DNA of 57,028 nt from Desulfobacterales bacterium (lineage in GTDB: Bacteria; Desulfobacterota; Desulfobacteria; Desulfobacterales; Desulfosalsimonadaceae): contig JAGXKN010000021.1 of the NCBI GenBank assembly GCA_018335195.1, forward strand, positions 1-57,028, read 5' to 3'. Positions within the stretch are counted from its first letter, which is position 1, and each line of letters starts with the position of its first letter. Of the stretch, positions 43,581 to 52,216 are shown piece by piece. Position numbers and translations under genes: made by a program. The notes under the pieces are model-generated. The model saw only the letters and a list, made by a program, of their open reading frames with translations, searched no databases and was not told the DNA's origin.

Positions 43581-45168
43581 TCTTCAAAACGAAGCGTTTC
43601 CCCGCTGGCGGATTTATTTCGGCCTCTATTTCCGCAATATTGCGGCCAACCTGCTGGGCTTTGCCATCATCCTGGTCCTGAATTTCTTTACCCCCATGAC
43701 TTCGGCCTGGGTCGGCCGGGCGCTTTTGGAAAACGGGGCCGGGCATTACCTGATTACACTTTTCCCGTTTATTCTGCTGGCAGTGGCCATGCTTCAGTAC
43801 TATTTTCAGTGCCCGATTTGCGCTTTTCTTTCCGCCCGGGCCCGGGGGCAGCAGTGTGACAAATACAGCGAAGAGCAGATCAAAAGAAGGGTCCTGAATC
43901 TGCCGATCCTACTGGCTGCCGCCAACCTTGCGGTCTATATCCTTGTCCCTGTTGCGTTGATCAGCTCTTCCTGGGTTTTTGCGCTATTCCCCATGGATGT
44001 CAAGATCGTCTCCCTTCTTTTTTTTCGTTCCGTGATGATCGGACTGATCACGGCCTGCCTGTCGTTTTTTATCGTGGAAAGCTATACCCGGCACGTGTCC
44101 ATTCCCCTGGTATTTCCGGAGGGCGGATTAACCGAAGTGCCCGGCGCGCTCCGGGTTGATGTGATGCGGCGGATCCGGCTGCTCAACCTGGCGGGGACCC
44201 TGACCCCGATGCTGATCCTGGTGGTGACCCTGGGCTTTGTTCTGCGGGATGTGATGGGCACACCGGGGTTTTCCCGCCAGCTCGTTTTTGACATTTTTTT
44301 CTTTACCCTGGTCCTGTGCGCGATTTTCGTGGTGATCGGCTTCCGGCTCAACCGCCTGGTGGGACGCTCCCTGACCGAGCCCATCAATGCCATGCTCGAT
44401 GTGGTGGAAAACGTGGAAAAGGGCGATTTCACCCGGCGGATTCGGGTTGTGTCCAATGACGAGCTCGGCTTGCTGGCAGATGCCGGCAACCGGATGATCC
44501 AGGGGCTGGCCGAGCGCGAGCGCGTCCGGGAATCCTTTGGCAGATATGTGACGCCCGAGATCCGGGACAAGATCCTGTCCGGCGAGATTCCGTTGGACGG
44601 CGAAAAAAAGACGGCCACCATGCTTTTTGTCGATCTGCGGGATTTTACCCAGTATGTGGAGTCCAATGCGCCGGAAGACGTGATCCTGAGCATGCGCGAG
44701 TACTTCACAAAGATGGAGGAGGCGGTCCGGGCCAATGACGGGCTTGTCCTGCAGTTTGTTGGAGATGAGCTCGAGGCGGTATTCGGTGTTCCCCTGGAAG
44801 TCGAGGATCACGCGGATAAAGCCGTTTCGGCAGCCTTGCGGATGCGCCGGGGGCTGGCAGAGCTCAATGAAAAAAGGCGGCTGGAAGGCAGCCTGCCTTT
44901 CCGCCACGGGGTGGGCATTTGCTCCGGACCTGTGCTGGCCGGAAATACCGGCAGCAGGGACCATCCCGCCTATGCCCTGATCGGGGATACGGTCAATCGG
45001 GCTTCTAGGATACAGGAACTTACCAAGGAGCTTGACTGTGATATTCTGATCGCCCGGGAAACCCGGGATATGCTGCGCGGTGACTTTCCGCTGCGCGAAA
45101 AAGGCGTCTACGAGGTGAAGGGCCATATGTCGCCCGTTGAAACCTACGCGGTTCCTGCCGATGATTAA
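43570..45168 (+). CDS. membrane class III adenylate/guanylate cyclase with HAMP
   Basis: A 532-residue protein. The start MQPDLQNEAF follows GGAGGTGGAG. The N-terminal half has six hydrophobic helices. A HAMP-like linker follows (LTEPINAMLDVVENVEKGDFTRR...DELGLLADAGNRM), then the catalytic domain. Metal aspartates are in FVDLRDFT and VGDELEAVFG, and the transition-state Asn/Arg pair is in IGDTVNRASRI. The residues allow cyclase activity; ATP versus GTP preference is not certain. Overlap with the next cyclase (8 bases) and the previous gene (11 bases) means a shared transcript. Confidence 0.9.
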   Translation: MQPDLQNEAFPRWRIYFGLYFRNIAANLLGFAIILVLNFFTPMTSAWVGRALLENGAGHYLITLFPFILLAVAMLQYYFQCPICAFLSARARGQQCDKYSEEQIKRRVLNLPILLAAANLAVYILVPVALISSSWVFALFPMDVKIVSLLFFRSVMIGLITACLSFFIVESYTRHVSIPLVFPEGGLTEVPGALRVDVMRRIRLLNLAGTLTPMLILVVTLGFVLRDVMGTPGFSRQLVFDIFFFTLVLCAIFVVIGFRLNRLVGRSLTEPINAMLDVVENVEKGDFTRRIRVVSNDELGLLADAGNRMIQGLAERERVRESFGRYVTPEIRDKILSGEIPLDGEKKTATMLFVDLRDFTQYVESNAPEDVILSMREYFTKMEEAVRANDGLVLQFVGDELEAVFGVPLEVEDHADKAVSAALRMRRGLAELNEKRRLEGSLPFRHGVGICSGPVLAGNTGSRDHPAYALIGDTVNRASRIQELTKELDCDILIARETRDMLRGDFPLREKGVYEVKGHMSPVETYAVPADD

Positions 45169-46867
45169 CAGTCTGAAAAAGCGCCTGGCGGTTTTTTTGA
45201 TCATCCCGGTGGCACTGCTTCTTGCAGCAGCGGGAACTGCCGGATTTATATATGCCAGAAGCATGCTTCTTGATCAGTGGCAGGAAGGCGCAATTCTCAA
45301 GCTCGAGCGCGCGGCACATTATATGGATATGCGTTTGGGGCGACCGATTGACTGGATACAGATGTTCCATGCAACCGGGCCAAGAAGCGACGATCCGGCA
45401 GCCCGGGAGTTTATTTTAAGCCGGATCGAGGGACTTGACGGGGTGGCGGAGGTGGAGCTGCAATGGGCGGACAATCCCCGCCGGCCGGATCGCGCCGGAA
45501 TGCACGCGGATCAAATGAGCCGGAAACTGCGGATGCGTTTTCATCATGCCGAGATTTCCAGGGTCACGGGGCCGCGATACGATGCCGGCAAAAATGCGGA
45601 AACCGTGACCCTGGTCTCGGAACTCAGAAACGAAGACGGCGGTCTGGTGGGCAGGCTGTCGGTGTCGGTGCGCTTTGATCATCTCATGCAGGATATCAAG
45701 GAACTGGGATGGTGGCAGAGCAATCAGGTCTGCCTGGTGGACGAAAGCGGACAATACCTGGCGCACAGCGCCGCCATGGAGAAGCGAGAGCAGCTCGGGG
45801 CAACCGGCGATCCCATGGAGACGGCCCTGCTTGAAAAAATGCAGGAATCGCCTTTTGGCACCCACCTGGGATCCGGTCATCCGCCCCACATGGTGGGCGG
45901 TTTTTACCGCCTCGAGCGCGCCCCGTGGGTGCTTGTCATGTATGCGCCGGGACGGGAAATCCTGGCGCCGATCATTGAATTCCGGTTTTATTATGCTGTT
46001 GCCGCAGGGATTTGCATCGCCTTTACGCTGCTGCTCATCCAGCTTGTCGGCGGCCGGCTGGTTCGCCAGGTCGGCAGGATCTCCCGGGCGGTCAGGGAGG
46101 TGGCGGACGGGAAATATCCCGAAAGGCTCCCCGAAACCTCGGCCGATGAAATCGGGCAGCTTGAGACCGGTTTCAACGAGATGGTCGAGGGGCTTCGGGA
46201 GCGGGATTTTATCCGGGAGACCTTTGGCCGTTACGTGGACCGGGAGGTGGCCCATGAGCTCATGAAGCGTCCCGAAGCCCGCCGGCTGGGGGGCGAAAAA
46301 CGCGAGGTGGTCATTTTAATGTCGGATATCCGGGGATTTACCGCTGTTTCCGAATCCTTGAGCCCGGAGGCCACAATTCGGTTGTTAAATGATTACTTTT
46401 CGCACATGATCGAGGTGATCCGGCAATATAAGGGCATTATCGTGGATTTCTACGGAGACGGCGTACTGGTGTTTTTTGATCCCCATGAAAGTGACATCGA
46501 GCCGGCGGCAGCGCGCGCAGTGCAATGCAGCCTGGAAATGCAGCGCACCATGAGTCCTTTTAACCGGCATCTCAGGCAGCAGGGACTGCCGGAGATGCAA
46601 ACCGGCATAGGGCTTCATGCCGGGCAGGTGGTGGTTGGAAACATCGGGTCATCGACAAGGGCCAAGTACGGGATCGTGGGCCTGGCGGTAAACATGACCC
46701 AGCGCATCCAGGCCGAGGCAGAAGGCGGCGGAATCGTGATATCCGAGCCGGTCTACAACCTGCTGGCCGGGAAGCTGAGCGTTGCAACCCCCTTTTCCCT
46801 CCAGCTGAAAGGGGTGCGGGAGAAAGCCACGGTTTATCCGCTCAAGGGTTTTGATGCCTCCATATAA
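45161..46867 (+). CDS. second class III cyclase with periplasmic sensor, HAMP and catalytic domains
   Basis: A 568-residue protein. TM1 lies around residues 8-32, a periplasmic sensor (cache-like by size) extends to about 265, TM2 follows (AVAAGICIAFTLLLIQLVGG), then HAMP (GRISRAVREVADGKYPERLPETSADEIGQLETGF) and a cyclase domain. Metal aspartates are in VILMSDIRGFT and VDFYGDGVLVFF, and the Asn/Arg pair is in VGLAVNMTQRI. Its start lies inside the end of the preceding cyclase gene and no ribosome-binding site is evident, which implies coupling. Two different sensors on one transcript could integrate signals into one nucleotide pool. Confidence 0.88.
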   Translation: MINSLKKRLAVFLIIPVALLLAAAGTAGFIYARSMLLDQWQEGAILKLERAAHYMDMRLGRPIDWIQMFHATGPRSDDPAAREFILSRIEGLDGVAEVELQWADNPRRPDRAGMHADQMSRKLRMRFHHAEISRVTGPRYDAGKNAETVTLVSELRNEDGGLVGRLSVSVRFDHLMQDIKELGWWQSNQVCLVDESGQYLAHSAAMEKREQLGATGDPMETALLEKMQESPFGTHLGSGHPPHMVGGFYRLERAPWVLVMYAPGREILAPIIEFRFYYAVAAGICIAFTLLLIQLVGGRLVRQVGRISRAVREVADGKYPERLPETSADEIGQLETGFNEMVEGLRERDFIRETFGRYVDREVAHELMKRPEARRLGGEKREVVILMSDIRGFTAVSESLSPEATIRLLNDYFSHMIEVIRQYKGIIVDFYGDGVLVFFDPHESDIEPAAARAVQCSLEMQRTMSPFNRHLRQQGLPEMQTGIGLHAGQVVVGNIGSSTRAKYGIVGLAVNMTQRIQAEAEGGGIVISEPVYNLLAGKLSVATPFSLQLKGVREKATVYPLKGFDASI

Positions 46868-46886
46868 ATTGGAAAGCAGGGGAAAA

Positions 46887-47891
46887 ATGCGGATGTTTTT
46901 GAAGCAGCACCTTCACTATTTTATCGTTTGCGTACTTCTGGCCGGGCTTGTAAACGTATATTTCCTGGGCGGATTCAATACGCCGAAAGCGTATTTGATT
47001 TTTATTGTCGTGGCTTTCGTGATTTTTCCCGTAATGATTAACACGGATTTCTGGGAGATATTTGAGCACTTCAGAGAGCCCAGGCCCGTGTTCTGCAGCA
47101 TTGTCCTGAATTTTCTGATTTCCCCTGCTATTGCTTTTGGGGCAGGCTCCTTGTTTTTGAGGGATCAGCCGCTGCTGTTTACAGGGCTTATCCTCATTTC
47201 CCTTATCCCCACCAGTTCCATGAGCATGGCCTGGACATCGTTTTCAAATGCAAATCTCGCCACCGCACTTTATCTTACGCCGCTGAATATTCTTTTTGCC
47301 GCTTTTATCGGATTGCCCCTGATATTTCCGCTCCTTGCAGACCAGTTCATTGAAATCAACACCTTCATGATTGTGCGAAACATCATTATGGTATTTTTTA
47401 TCCCCCTGATAATCGGAGGATTTTTAAGAAAACTGATCATAAAGTTCAAGGGGAATGCCTTTTTTTCGTCAAAAATCCAGCCAAACATCGGCATGGTATC
47501 CGGGGCGGGGCTTCTGGTTTTGATTTTCCTTGTCATGTCCCAGGAAAGAAACGCCATGCTTCTGGAAAACTACAGGGTCCTGGTTTTTGCGGTGATTCCC
47601 GTGATCCTATATTATGCCTTGATGTATGCGGCTTCGGTTTTCTGGATGAAGCAGCTTGTCAGCAGGGAGGTGATTGACAGCAAAAAGGCACTGGTGCTGG
47701 TTTATACCTCTGTGGCAAGGCATATCAACATTGCCATTGCCATTGCACTTTCTTCGTTTACAGTGGACCAGGGGGCCACGGTGATGTTTGTCCTAATCAT
47801 TGCCTACTTGGTCCAGGTCCCGGGGCTTGCCTTTTTTGCGCAGAAATTCGGTAAGAATTTTATCATGAAAACCACAAATTCCCCGTTATGA
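46887..47891 (+). CDS. BASS/ACR3-superfamily transporter
   Basis: A 334-residue membrane protein with about nine to ten helices. The ATG at 46887 (CAGGGG upstream) begins MRMFLKQHLHYFIVCVLLAG. The LIPTSSMSMAWTSFSNANLATALYL segment resembles the substrate region of the bile-acid:sodium symporter (BASS)/arsenite ACR3 superfamily. The family exports arsenite or imports organic anions; no arsenic genes are nearby. It lies 19 bases after the second cyclase. Its stop overlaps the convergent minus-strand gene by 6 bases. Confidence 0.75.
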   Translation: MRMFLKQHLHYFIVCVLLAGLVNVYFLGGFNTPKAYLIFIVVAFVIFPVMINTDFWEIFEHFREPRPVFCSIVLNFLISPAIAFGAGSLFLRDQPLLFTGLILISLIPTSSMSMAWTSFSNANLATALYLTPLNILFAAFIGLPLIFPLLADQFIEINTFMIVRNIIMVFFIPLIIGGFLRKLIIKFKGNAFFSSKIQPNIGMVSGAGLLVLIFLVMSQERNAMLLENYRVLVFAVIPVILYYALMYAASVFWMKQLVSREVIDSKKALVLVYTSVARHINIAIAIALSSFTVDQGATVMFVLIIAYLVQVPGLAFFAQKFGKNFIMKTTNSPL

Positions 47892-48374
47892 TTCCGGCTG
47901 TTGCGGGACCCGATTCATGGGGCAGTCCCTGTGAATGCAGCGGATGCATTCGTATTTATACAGAAAAGCCGCGATCACGATCCATGAAATGGCGTATATC
48001 AACAGCAGTAGCAGGCTGGCTGTCAGCCAGTACACCGGGAAGGCCACGGCGATCAAAAAACCCAGAAACACCATGAACTTGTCAAAAAACCCCAAAGGCC
48101 CGGGCCGCGGTTCAAAATACGCGGGTACGCCCCACAGGAAGATGCACTTGGTGGTCCGGCCGCTGTTTTTGTAATGGGGGCAATGGGTGCAGAAAAATCG
48201 GTACACGATGCCGGCAAAACAGGCGGCCATTACGACGAGATAAATTACCGTCCAGGCAATCGAGCTCCTGGAGATGACATAGACAGCCGTCAACACCGGA
48301 ATCAGGGCCAAAAGGGTCCATGCCAGAAAATCGCTGAATACAAAATCGGTTTTCAGATTCGAATTCGGCTCCAT
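47886..48374 (-). CDS. Cys-rich integral membrane protein, uncharacterised
   Basis: A 162-residue protein, with AAGGGGG before the ATG. Four hydrophobic helices form two hairpins (residues ~14-60 and ~95-135). Between them, FFCTHCPHYKNSGRTTKC and the C-terminal YECIRCIHRDCP supply seven cysteines suited to bind metal or Fe-S. I do not recognise a named family. The stop-to-stop overlap with the BASS gene leaves no room for a terminator. It is separated from the PlsC gene by 40 bases on the same strand and may be cotranscribed. Confidence 0.6.
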   Translation of the reverse strand: MEPNSNLKTDFVFSDFLAWTLLALIPVLTAVYVISRSSIAWTVIYLVVMAACFAGIVYRFFCTHCPHYKNSGRTTKCIFLWGVPAYFEPRPGPLGFFDKFMVFLGFLIAVAFPVYWLTASLLLLLIYAISWIVIAAFLYKYECIRCIHRDCPMNRVPQQPES

Positions 48375-48413
48375 GATAGATCCCCCTTCTTATCCCTTAT
48401 AACTCATCACCCA

Positions 48414-49319
48414 TCACTCATCATTTTCCAAAAGCGCCGCGATCTGCCGGTCTTTTTCCGCCCAGAGCGCATTGATCCACTCGCGGAACTGCGCCCGAAA
48501 TTCGGTGTCCTGTTCATAATCGCGGCCCACGAATTGCCCCGGGATCTCCAGCCTGCGGGCGCGTACCGTCACCTCCGGTATCTCGCCCTTGAGAAAATTC
48601 CAGAACGGCAGGGGCGCCTCGTTTTTCGGGTACACGATGGTGACGTCAATGATCGCCTCCAGGTGCTGTCCCATTGCGGAGAGGACCACGGCGGTGCCGC
48701 CGGCTCTGGGCAGCAGCAGGTGCCGGTAGGGCGACTGCTGCTGCCGCTTTTTCTCCGGGTCAAAACGGGTGCCTTCCAGGAAGTTGATCACCGAGATCGG
48801 CGATTTTTTGAATTTTTCGCAATACCGGCGGGTGGTTTCCATGTCTTTTCCCTTGAGTTCCGGGTGCTTTTTGACAAATTCTTTGGAATAGCGCTTCATG
48901 AACGGGAAATCCAGCGCCCACCAGGCAATGCCCAGCAGCGGAACCCAGATCAGCTCCTTTTTGAGAAAAAACTTGAGAAACGGGATGCGGTGTTTCCACA
49001 AATGCTGCAGTACCAGGATATCGGCCCAGGAACGGTGATTGCTGATCACCAGGTAGGAGGATTTCGGGTTAAATCCTTCGAGTCCTGCCACGTCCCATGC
49101 AATATCCTGGGTCAGCCACAGAATGGCGCTGTTGATCTCGATCCATACCCAGGCAATGGCCGTGAGCACCCGGGTGAGCCGGTGGCGGAGGCCTTCATGC
49201 GGGGTGAGGGTTTTTATCAGCATAAACGGCAGAAGCGTGGTAACTCCGCCAACGGTGTTGGCCGTATACAGCAGCAGCGCAATGGTACCCCTCACCGGAC
49301 CGGGCAGAAACTTCAGCAT
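48414..49319 (-). CDS. 1-acylglycerol-3-phosphate acyltransferase family protein
   Basis: A 301-residue PlsC-domain protein resembling the YihG group. The catalytic HX4D motif is NHRSWAD, followed after ~70 residues by FLEGTR (motif III) in VINFLEGTRFDPEKK. A hydrophobic N-terminal region anchors it to the inner membrane. AGGGGA precedes the ATG. The family attaches a second acyl chain to lysophosphatidic acid; YihG-type members may act on unusual acyl chains. Confidence 0.85.
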   Translation of the reverse strand: MLKFLPGPVRGTIALLLYTANTVGGVTTLLPFMLIKTLTPHEGLRHRLTRVLTAIAWVWIEINSAILWLTQDIAWDVAGLEGFNPKSSYLVISNHRSWADILVLQHLWKHRIPFLKFFLKKELIWVPLLGIAWWALDFPFMKRYSKEFVKKHPELKGKDMETTRRYCEKFKKSPISVINFLEGTRFDPEKKRQQQSPYRHLLLPRAGGTAVVLSAMGQHLEAIIDVTIVYPKNEAPLPFWNFLKGEIPEVTVRARRLEIPGQFVGRDYEQDTEFRAQFREWINALWAEKDRQIAALLENDE

Positions 49320-49428
49320 GGAAACATCCCCTGTAAAATTCGTATCAAAGCAGTAAATTGATACTGACTGGGTATCACAGCTGCGGCCCGGAAATCAATG
49401 CCCGGTATCCGGATCGGGCGAAATTATT

Positions 49429-50013
49429 TCACGCAGATCCCTGCATGGATTGTTCCCCGCCTTTGCGTTTCCGGGGATCGCGCATGGCCTTGAGCACGTC
49501 GATGCTGTGCTTCATTCCCTTGTAGTGACGTGCCATGTCTATGGCCATGCCGGTGATGCTCCCGACAGCCTGGACAAAATTCACGTCCTCCATGGTAAAT
49601 TCCCAGGTTTCGGCCGTGTAGACCCGCAGCGCTCCGATGGTGTGCCCCCCGATCATTATCGGCACCGACAGGATGGAGGCGATGCCCTCCTTCTGAGCCG
49701 CCTGGGGATATTGAATCCGGGGATCGTCGGAGACGTCGGAAATGGCCACCGGCCCCTGCTCCAGGGATTCGGCAATGGATTTCATGGCGCTGAGCGGTCC
49801 CTTGTTGATGTATTCGTCGCTCAGCCCGAAAGAAGCGGCTACCTCCAGTTCCTTGTTGTCCCGGTTGATCAGTAGGACGGCGCTTCCCTTGACATCCAGG
49901 GCCCGGGTAATGCTTTCCACTGCCAGGAGCACGACCTCTTCGGGGTCCTTGGAATGGGAAATGGCGCCTGCCACCTTCAAAAGGGTCTCGTAATTCATGT
50001 TCCGTTGTTTCAT
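49429..50013 (-). CDS. GAF-domain sensor protein
   Basis: A 194-residue protein. The start MKQRNMNYETLL has AAGGAGGGGG before it; the longer frame upstream is not needed. Residues ~10-155 form one GAF domain with helix-strand alternation (VESITRALDVKGSAVLLINRD, QKEGIASILSVPIMIGGHTIGALRVYT). No output domain is attached, so it may act as a small-ligand or cNMP-binding protein for others. It is divergent from the NifU-like gene. Confidence 0.8.
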   Translation of the reverse strand: MKQRNMNYETLLKVAGAISHSKDPEEVVLLAVESITRALDVKGSAVLLINRDNKELEVAASFGLSDEYINKGPLSAMKSIAESLEQGPVAISDVSDDPRIQYPQAAQKEGIASILSVPIMIGGHTIGALRVYTAETWEFTMEDVNFVQAVGSITGMAIDMARHYKGMKHSIDVLKAMRDPRKRKGGEQSMQGSA

Positions 50014-50342
50014 TTTCCCCCTCCTTGATGAAACGGGTTTGGAAAAAGCAAGCCGTTTCGGCCTTGCGGTTTGCTCAAAAGTCCCGTGTCCGGGCAGGTT
50101 CCGTGGCAGCCGGGGATGTGTGCGGGTGTGGTGGAAAAACAGGAAAATCAATAAATGGTTCTAGTTCTAAAATAATAGTGCTTTCGGGGCGGTCAAGCAA
50201 TTTGCGGATGGAAAATTCAGATTACTTTACAAAGCATGCTGTATGCTTATTCTAGTACATATCCGGGAATGAATGCATTCCGGAATGGACGTTGTTTAAA
50301 AAACACAACCAGACAAACGCCGAGCGTGTGGAGGAAAGCGCC
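50014..50342. other. divergent intergenic region with palindromes
   Basis: About 330 bases between the GAF and NifU-like genes with no gene of its own. A possible promoter towards NifU has TTTACA at 50226-50231 and TATTCT about 16 bases later. Its spacer carries an AAGCAT...ATGCTT inverted repeat. A second palindrome, TCCGGGAATG...GCATTCCGGA, spans about 50262-50285. Confidence 0.4.
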
Positions 50343-50858
50343 ATGTATAACCAGGTCGTGATGGATCATTTCAAAAATCCGAGAAACGTGGGGGTCATCG
50401 AAGACGCCGACGGCGTGGGCGAGGTCGGCAACCCGCTGTGCGGCGACATGATGACCATTTATCTGAAAGTTGATGAAGACGAAAAGATTGCCGATATCAA
50501 GTTCCAGACCTTTGGGTGTGGATCGGCCATTGCGGTTTCGAGCATGCTCACCGAGCTGGCCAAGGGGAAAAAAATTGCTGAGGCCCGGGAGATCACCAAC
50601 AAGGACGTGGCCGAAGCCCTGGAGGGACTGCCCAAGAACAAGCTGCACTGCTCCAACCTGGGGGCGGATGCGCTGCATATGGCCATTCAGAATTACGAGG
50701 ACAAAAAGGCCGGCGTGACGCGCGAGCCTGAGGAAAGGCAGGAAAAGCACGAGCACGGCGATGGAGAGACCTGTTACTGCCCGTACTGTGACGTGGAACT
50801 CGGCGAGGCAGCGGAATTCTGCGAAGCCTGCCAGCGGGATCTGACAGAAGAACACTGA
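50343..50858 (+). CDS. NifU/IscU-type Fe-S scaffold with zinc-ribbon tail
   Basis: A 171-residue protein. The ATG at 50343 follows GGAGGAAAG. The N-terminal ~125 residues are a NifU/IscU scaffold with the three cluster cysteines at 33, 59 and 103 and the neighbouring D35 (CGD, FGCGSA, HCS). The C-terminal ~45 residues add CYCPYCDVELGEAAEFCEAC, a Cys4/5 zinc-ribbon-like tail not usual in IscU. A cysteine-desulfurase-like gene lies 190 bases downstream, with a palindromic mobile element between them. Confidence 0.85.
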   Translation: MYNQVVMDHFKNPRNVGVIEDADGVGEVGNPLCGDMMTIYLKVDEDEKIADIKFQTFGCGSAIAVSSMLTELAKGKKIAEAREITNKDVAEALEGLPKNKLHCSNLGADALHMAIQNYEDKKAGVTREPEERQEKHEHGDGETCYCPYCDVELGEAAEFCEACQRDLTEEH

Positions 50859-50919
50859 AGTATTTTCAGGTCCGCGGGCTTCACTTTGCCGGTTATGGGC
50901 AAAACGTGTATTCATATCA

Positions 50920-51010
50920 CCTAAATTGAGCGTTTCAGATTTTTAAAAGCAGTTGATTTGAAAGGATAACATCCATTTCTATTTTAAAAATCTGAAACGC
51001 TCAATTTAGG
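50920..51010. mobile_element. MITE-like palindromic element, short form
   Basis: A 91-bp element with perfect 29-bp inverted terminal arms beginning CCTAAATTGAGCG, around a 33-base centre. It is flanked on both sides by TATCA (50915-50919 and 51011-51015), a perfect 5-bp target duplication. The core is repeated, reversed, at 19841-19919. The transcript would fold into a long stem between the NifU-like and desulfurase-like genes. Confidence 0.8.
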
Positions 51011-51049
51011 TATCAATTTTTCGGATTTTATTATTAAAGGGGGCTTTTG

Positions 51050-52216
51050 ATGAGCTTCATTAATCTGGACCGGATATCGTTTAACCCGTTGCTGCCTGAA
51101 GTCAAACAGGTGATGATCGATGCGATCAACGGCGATCTGCACAATCCCTCCAGCCAGCACAAGGCCGGGGAGCAGGCCGCGGAAAAACTCGCGGATGCGC
51201 GGCAGCAGGTGGCGGATCTGCTCAATGCGGGCAATGCCAAGGAAATCGTGTTTACCTCCGGGGGGACCGAGTCCGTCAATCACGCGATTAAGGGTACGGC
51301 CCTGGCCAACCGGGAGAAGGGCAACCACATCGTCACCACCAATATCGAGCACAATGCAGTAATCAGGAGCATAAAAAGGCTCTCCAACCAGGGCTTCAAG
51401 GTGACCTCGCTTCCCGTGGACGCTGCTGGCCGGGTTGATCCCGGGGCCGTGGAAGATGCCATTACAGACGAGACCATCCTGGTTTCCGTGATGCACAGCA
51501 ACAATGAAACCGGCACCATCCAGCCCATTGAGGAAATCGGGGCGGTAACCCGCAGAAAAAAGGTCTTGTTTCACTGTGATGCGGTGGATTCCGTGGGCGT
51601 GGTGCCGGTGGACGTGGAAAAGCTCAACGTGGACCTGCTCAGCTTTGCCTCAAACCCGTTTTCCGGGCCCACCGGCGTTGGCGGGCTGTATATCCGGCGC
51701 GGCACCCGGATTTTCCCGCTGCTCGACGGCGGGGTGCAGGAAAACAACAAGCGGGGCGGCACGGAAAACCTGGTCGGCATCATCGGGATGGCAAAGGCCG
51801 CGGAACTTGCCATGCAGCACATGGATGAACGGATCGGGCAGATGCAGGCACTCAAGGATTACCTGGCAGAACAACTGCCCGAATACATCGACGAATACAT
51901 TGTCAACACCGACTCGGCCCACAGCCTTCCCAATCTGCTCAATATTTCCCTGAAATACATTGAGGGCGAAAGCGTGATGCTGATGCTCGACGAGGAAAAC
52001 CTGGCGGTGGCCACGAAATCGGCCTGCGCCACGGGATCCCTGCGGGCTTCCCACGTGCTGCTTTCCCTGGGCCTGAGCCATGCCGATGCCCAGGGCACCC
52101 TGGTGGTGTCCTGGGGAAGCGACCACACCCGGTCGGATATCGACAAATTCCTGGCTTCGCTGGCGGGCGTGGTCAAAACCCTGCGTAGCATGTCGCCGCT
52201 GTACCAGAAAGCCTGA
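51050..52216 (+). CDS. cysteine desulfurase-like protein lacking the PLP lysine
   Basis: A 388-residue class-V fold protein starting MSFINLDRISFNP, with AGGGGGC upstream. Most NifS/IscS elements are present: FTSGGTESVNHAI, IEHNAV with H101, HSNNETGTIQP, HCDAV with D177, GGTENLVG, and the sulfur-accepting loop SACATGS with C326. The segment that normally reads S-x-H-K and binds PLP through lysine is SFASNPFSGPTGVGG, with Asn202-Pro203 in the His-Lys positions; the DNA confirms this. Q183 of IscS is also changed to Asp, and the SLGRxT region to SWGSDHT. It may therefore not form the usual internal aldimine. It could be a degenerate, scaffolding or differently reacting homologue. Confidence 0.8.
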   Translation: MSFINLDRISFNPLLPEVKQVMIDAINGDLHNPSSQHKAGEQAAEKLADARQQVADLLNAGNAKEIVFTSGGTESVNHAIKGTALANREKGNHIVTTNIEHNAVIRSIKRLSNQGFKVTSLPVDAAGRVDPGAVEDAITDETILVSVMHSNNETGTIQPIEEIGAVTRRKKVLFHCDAVDSVGVVPVDVEKLNVDLLSFASNPFSGPTGVGGLYIRRGTRIFPLLDGGVQENNKRGGTENLVGIIGMAKAAELAMQHMDERIGQMQALKDYLAEQLPEYIDEYIVNTDSAHSLPNLLNISLKYIEGESVMLMLDEENLAVATKSACATGSLRASHVLLSLGLSHADAQGTLVVSWGSDHTRSDIDKFLASLAGVVKTLRSMSPLYQKA

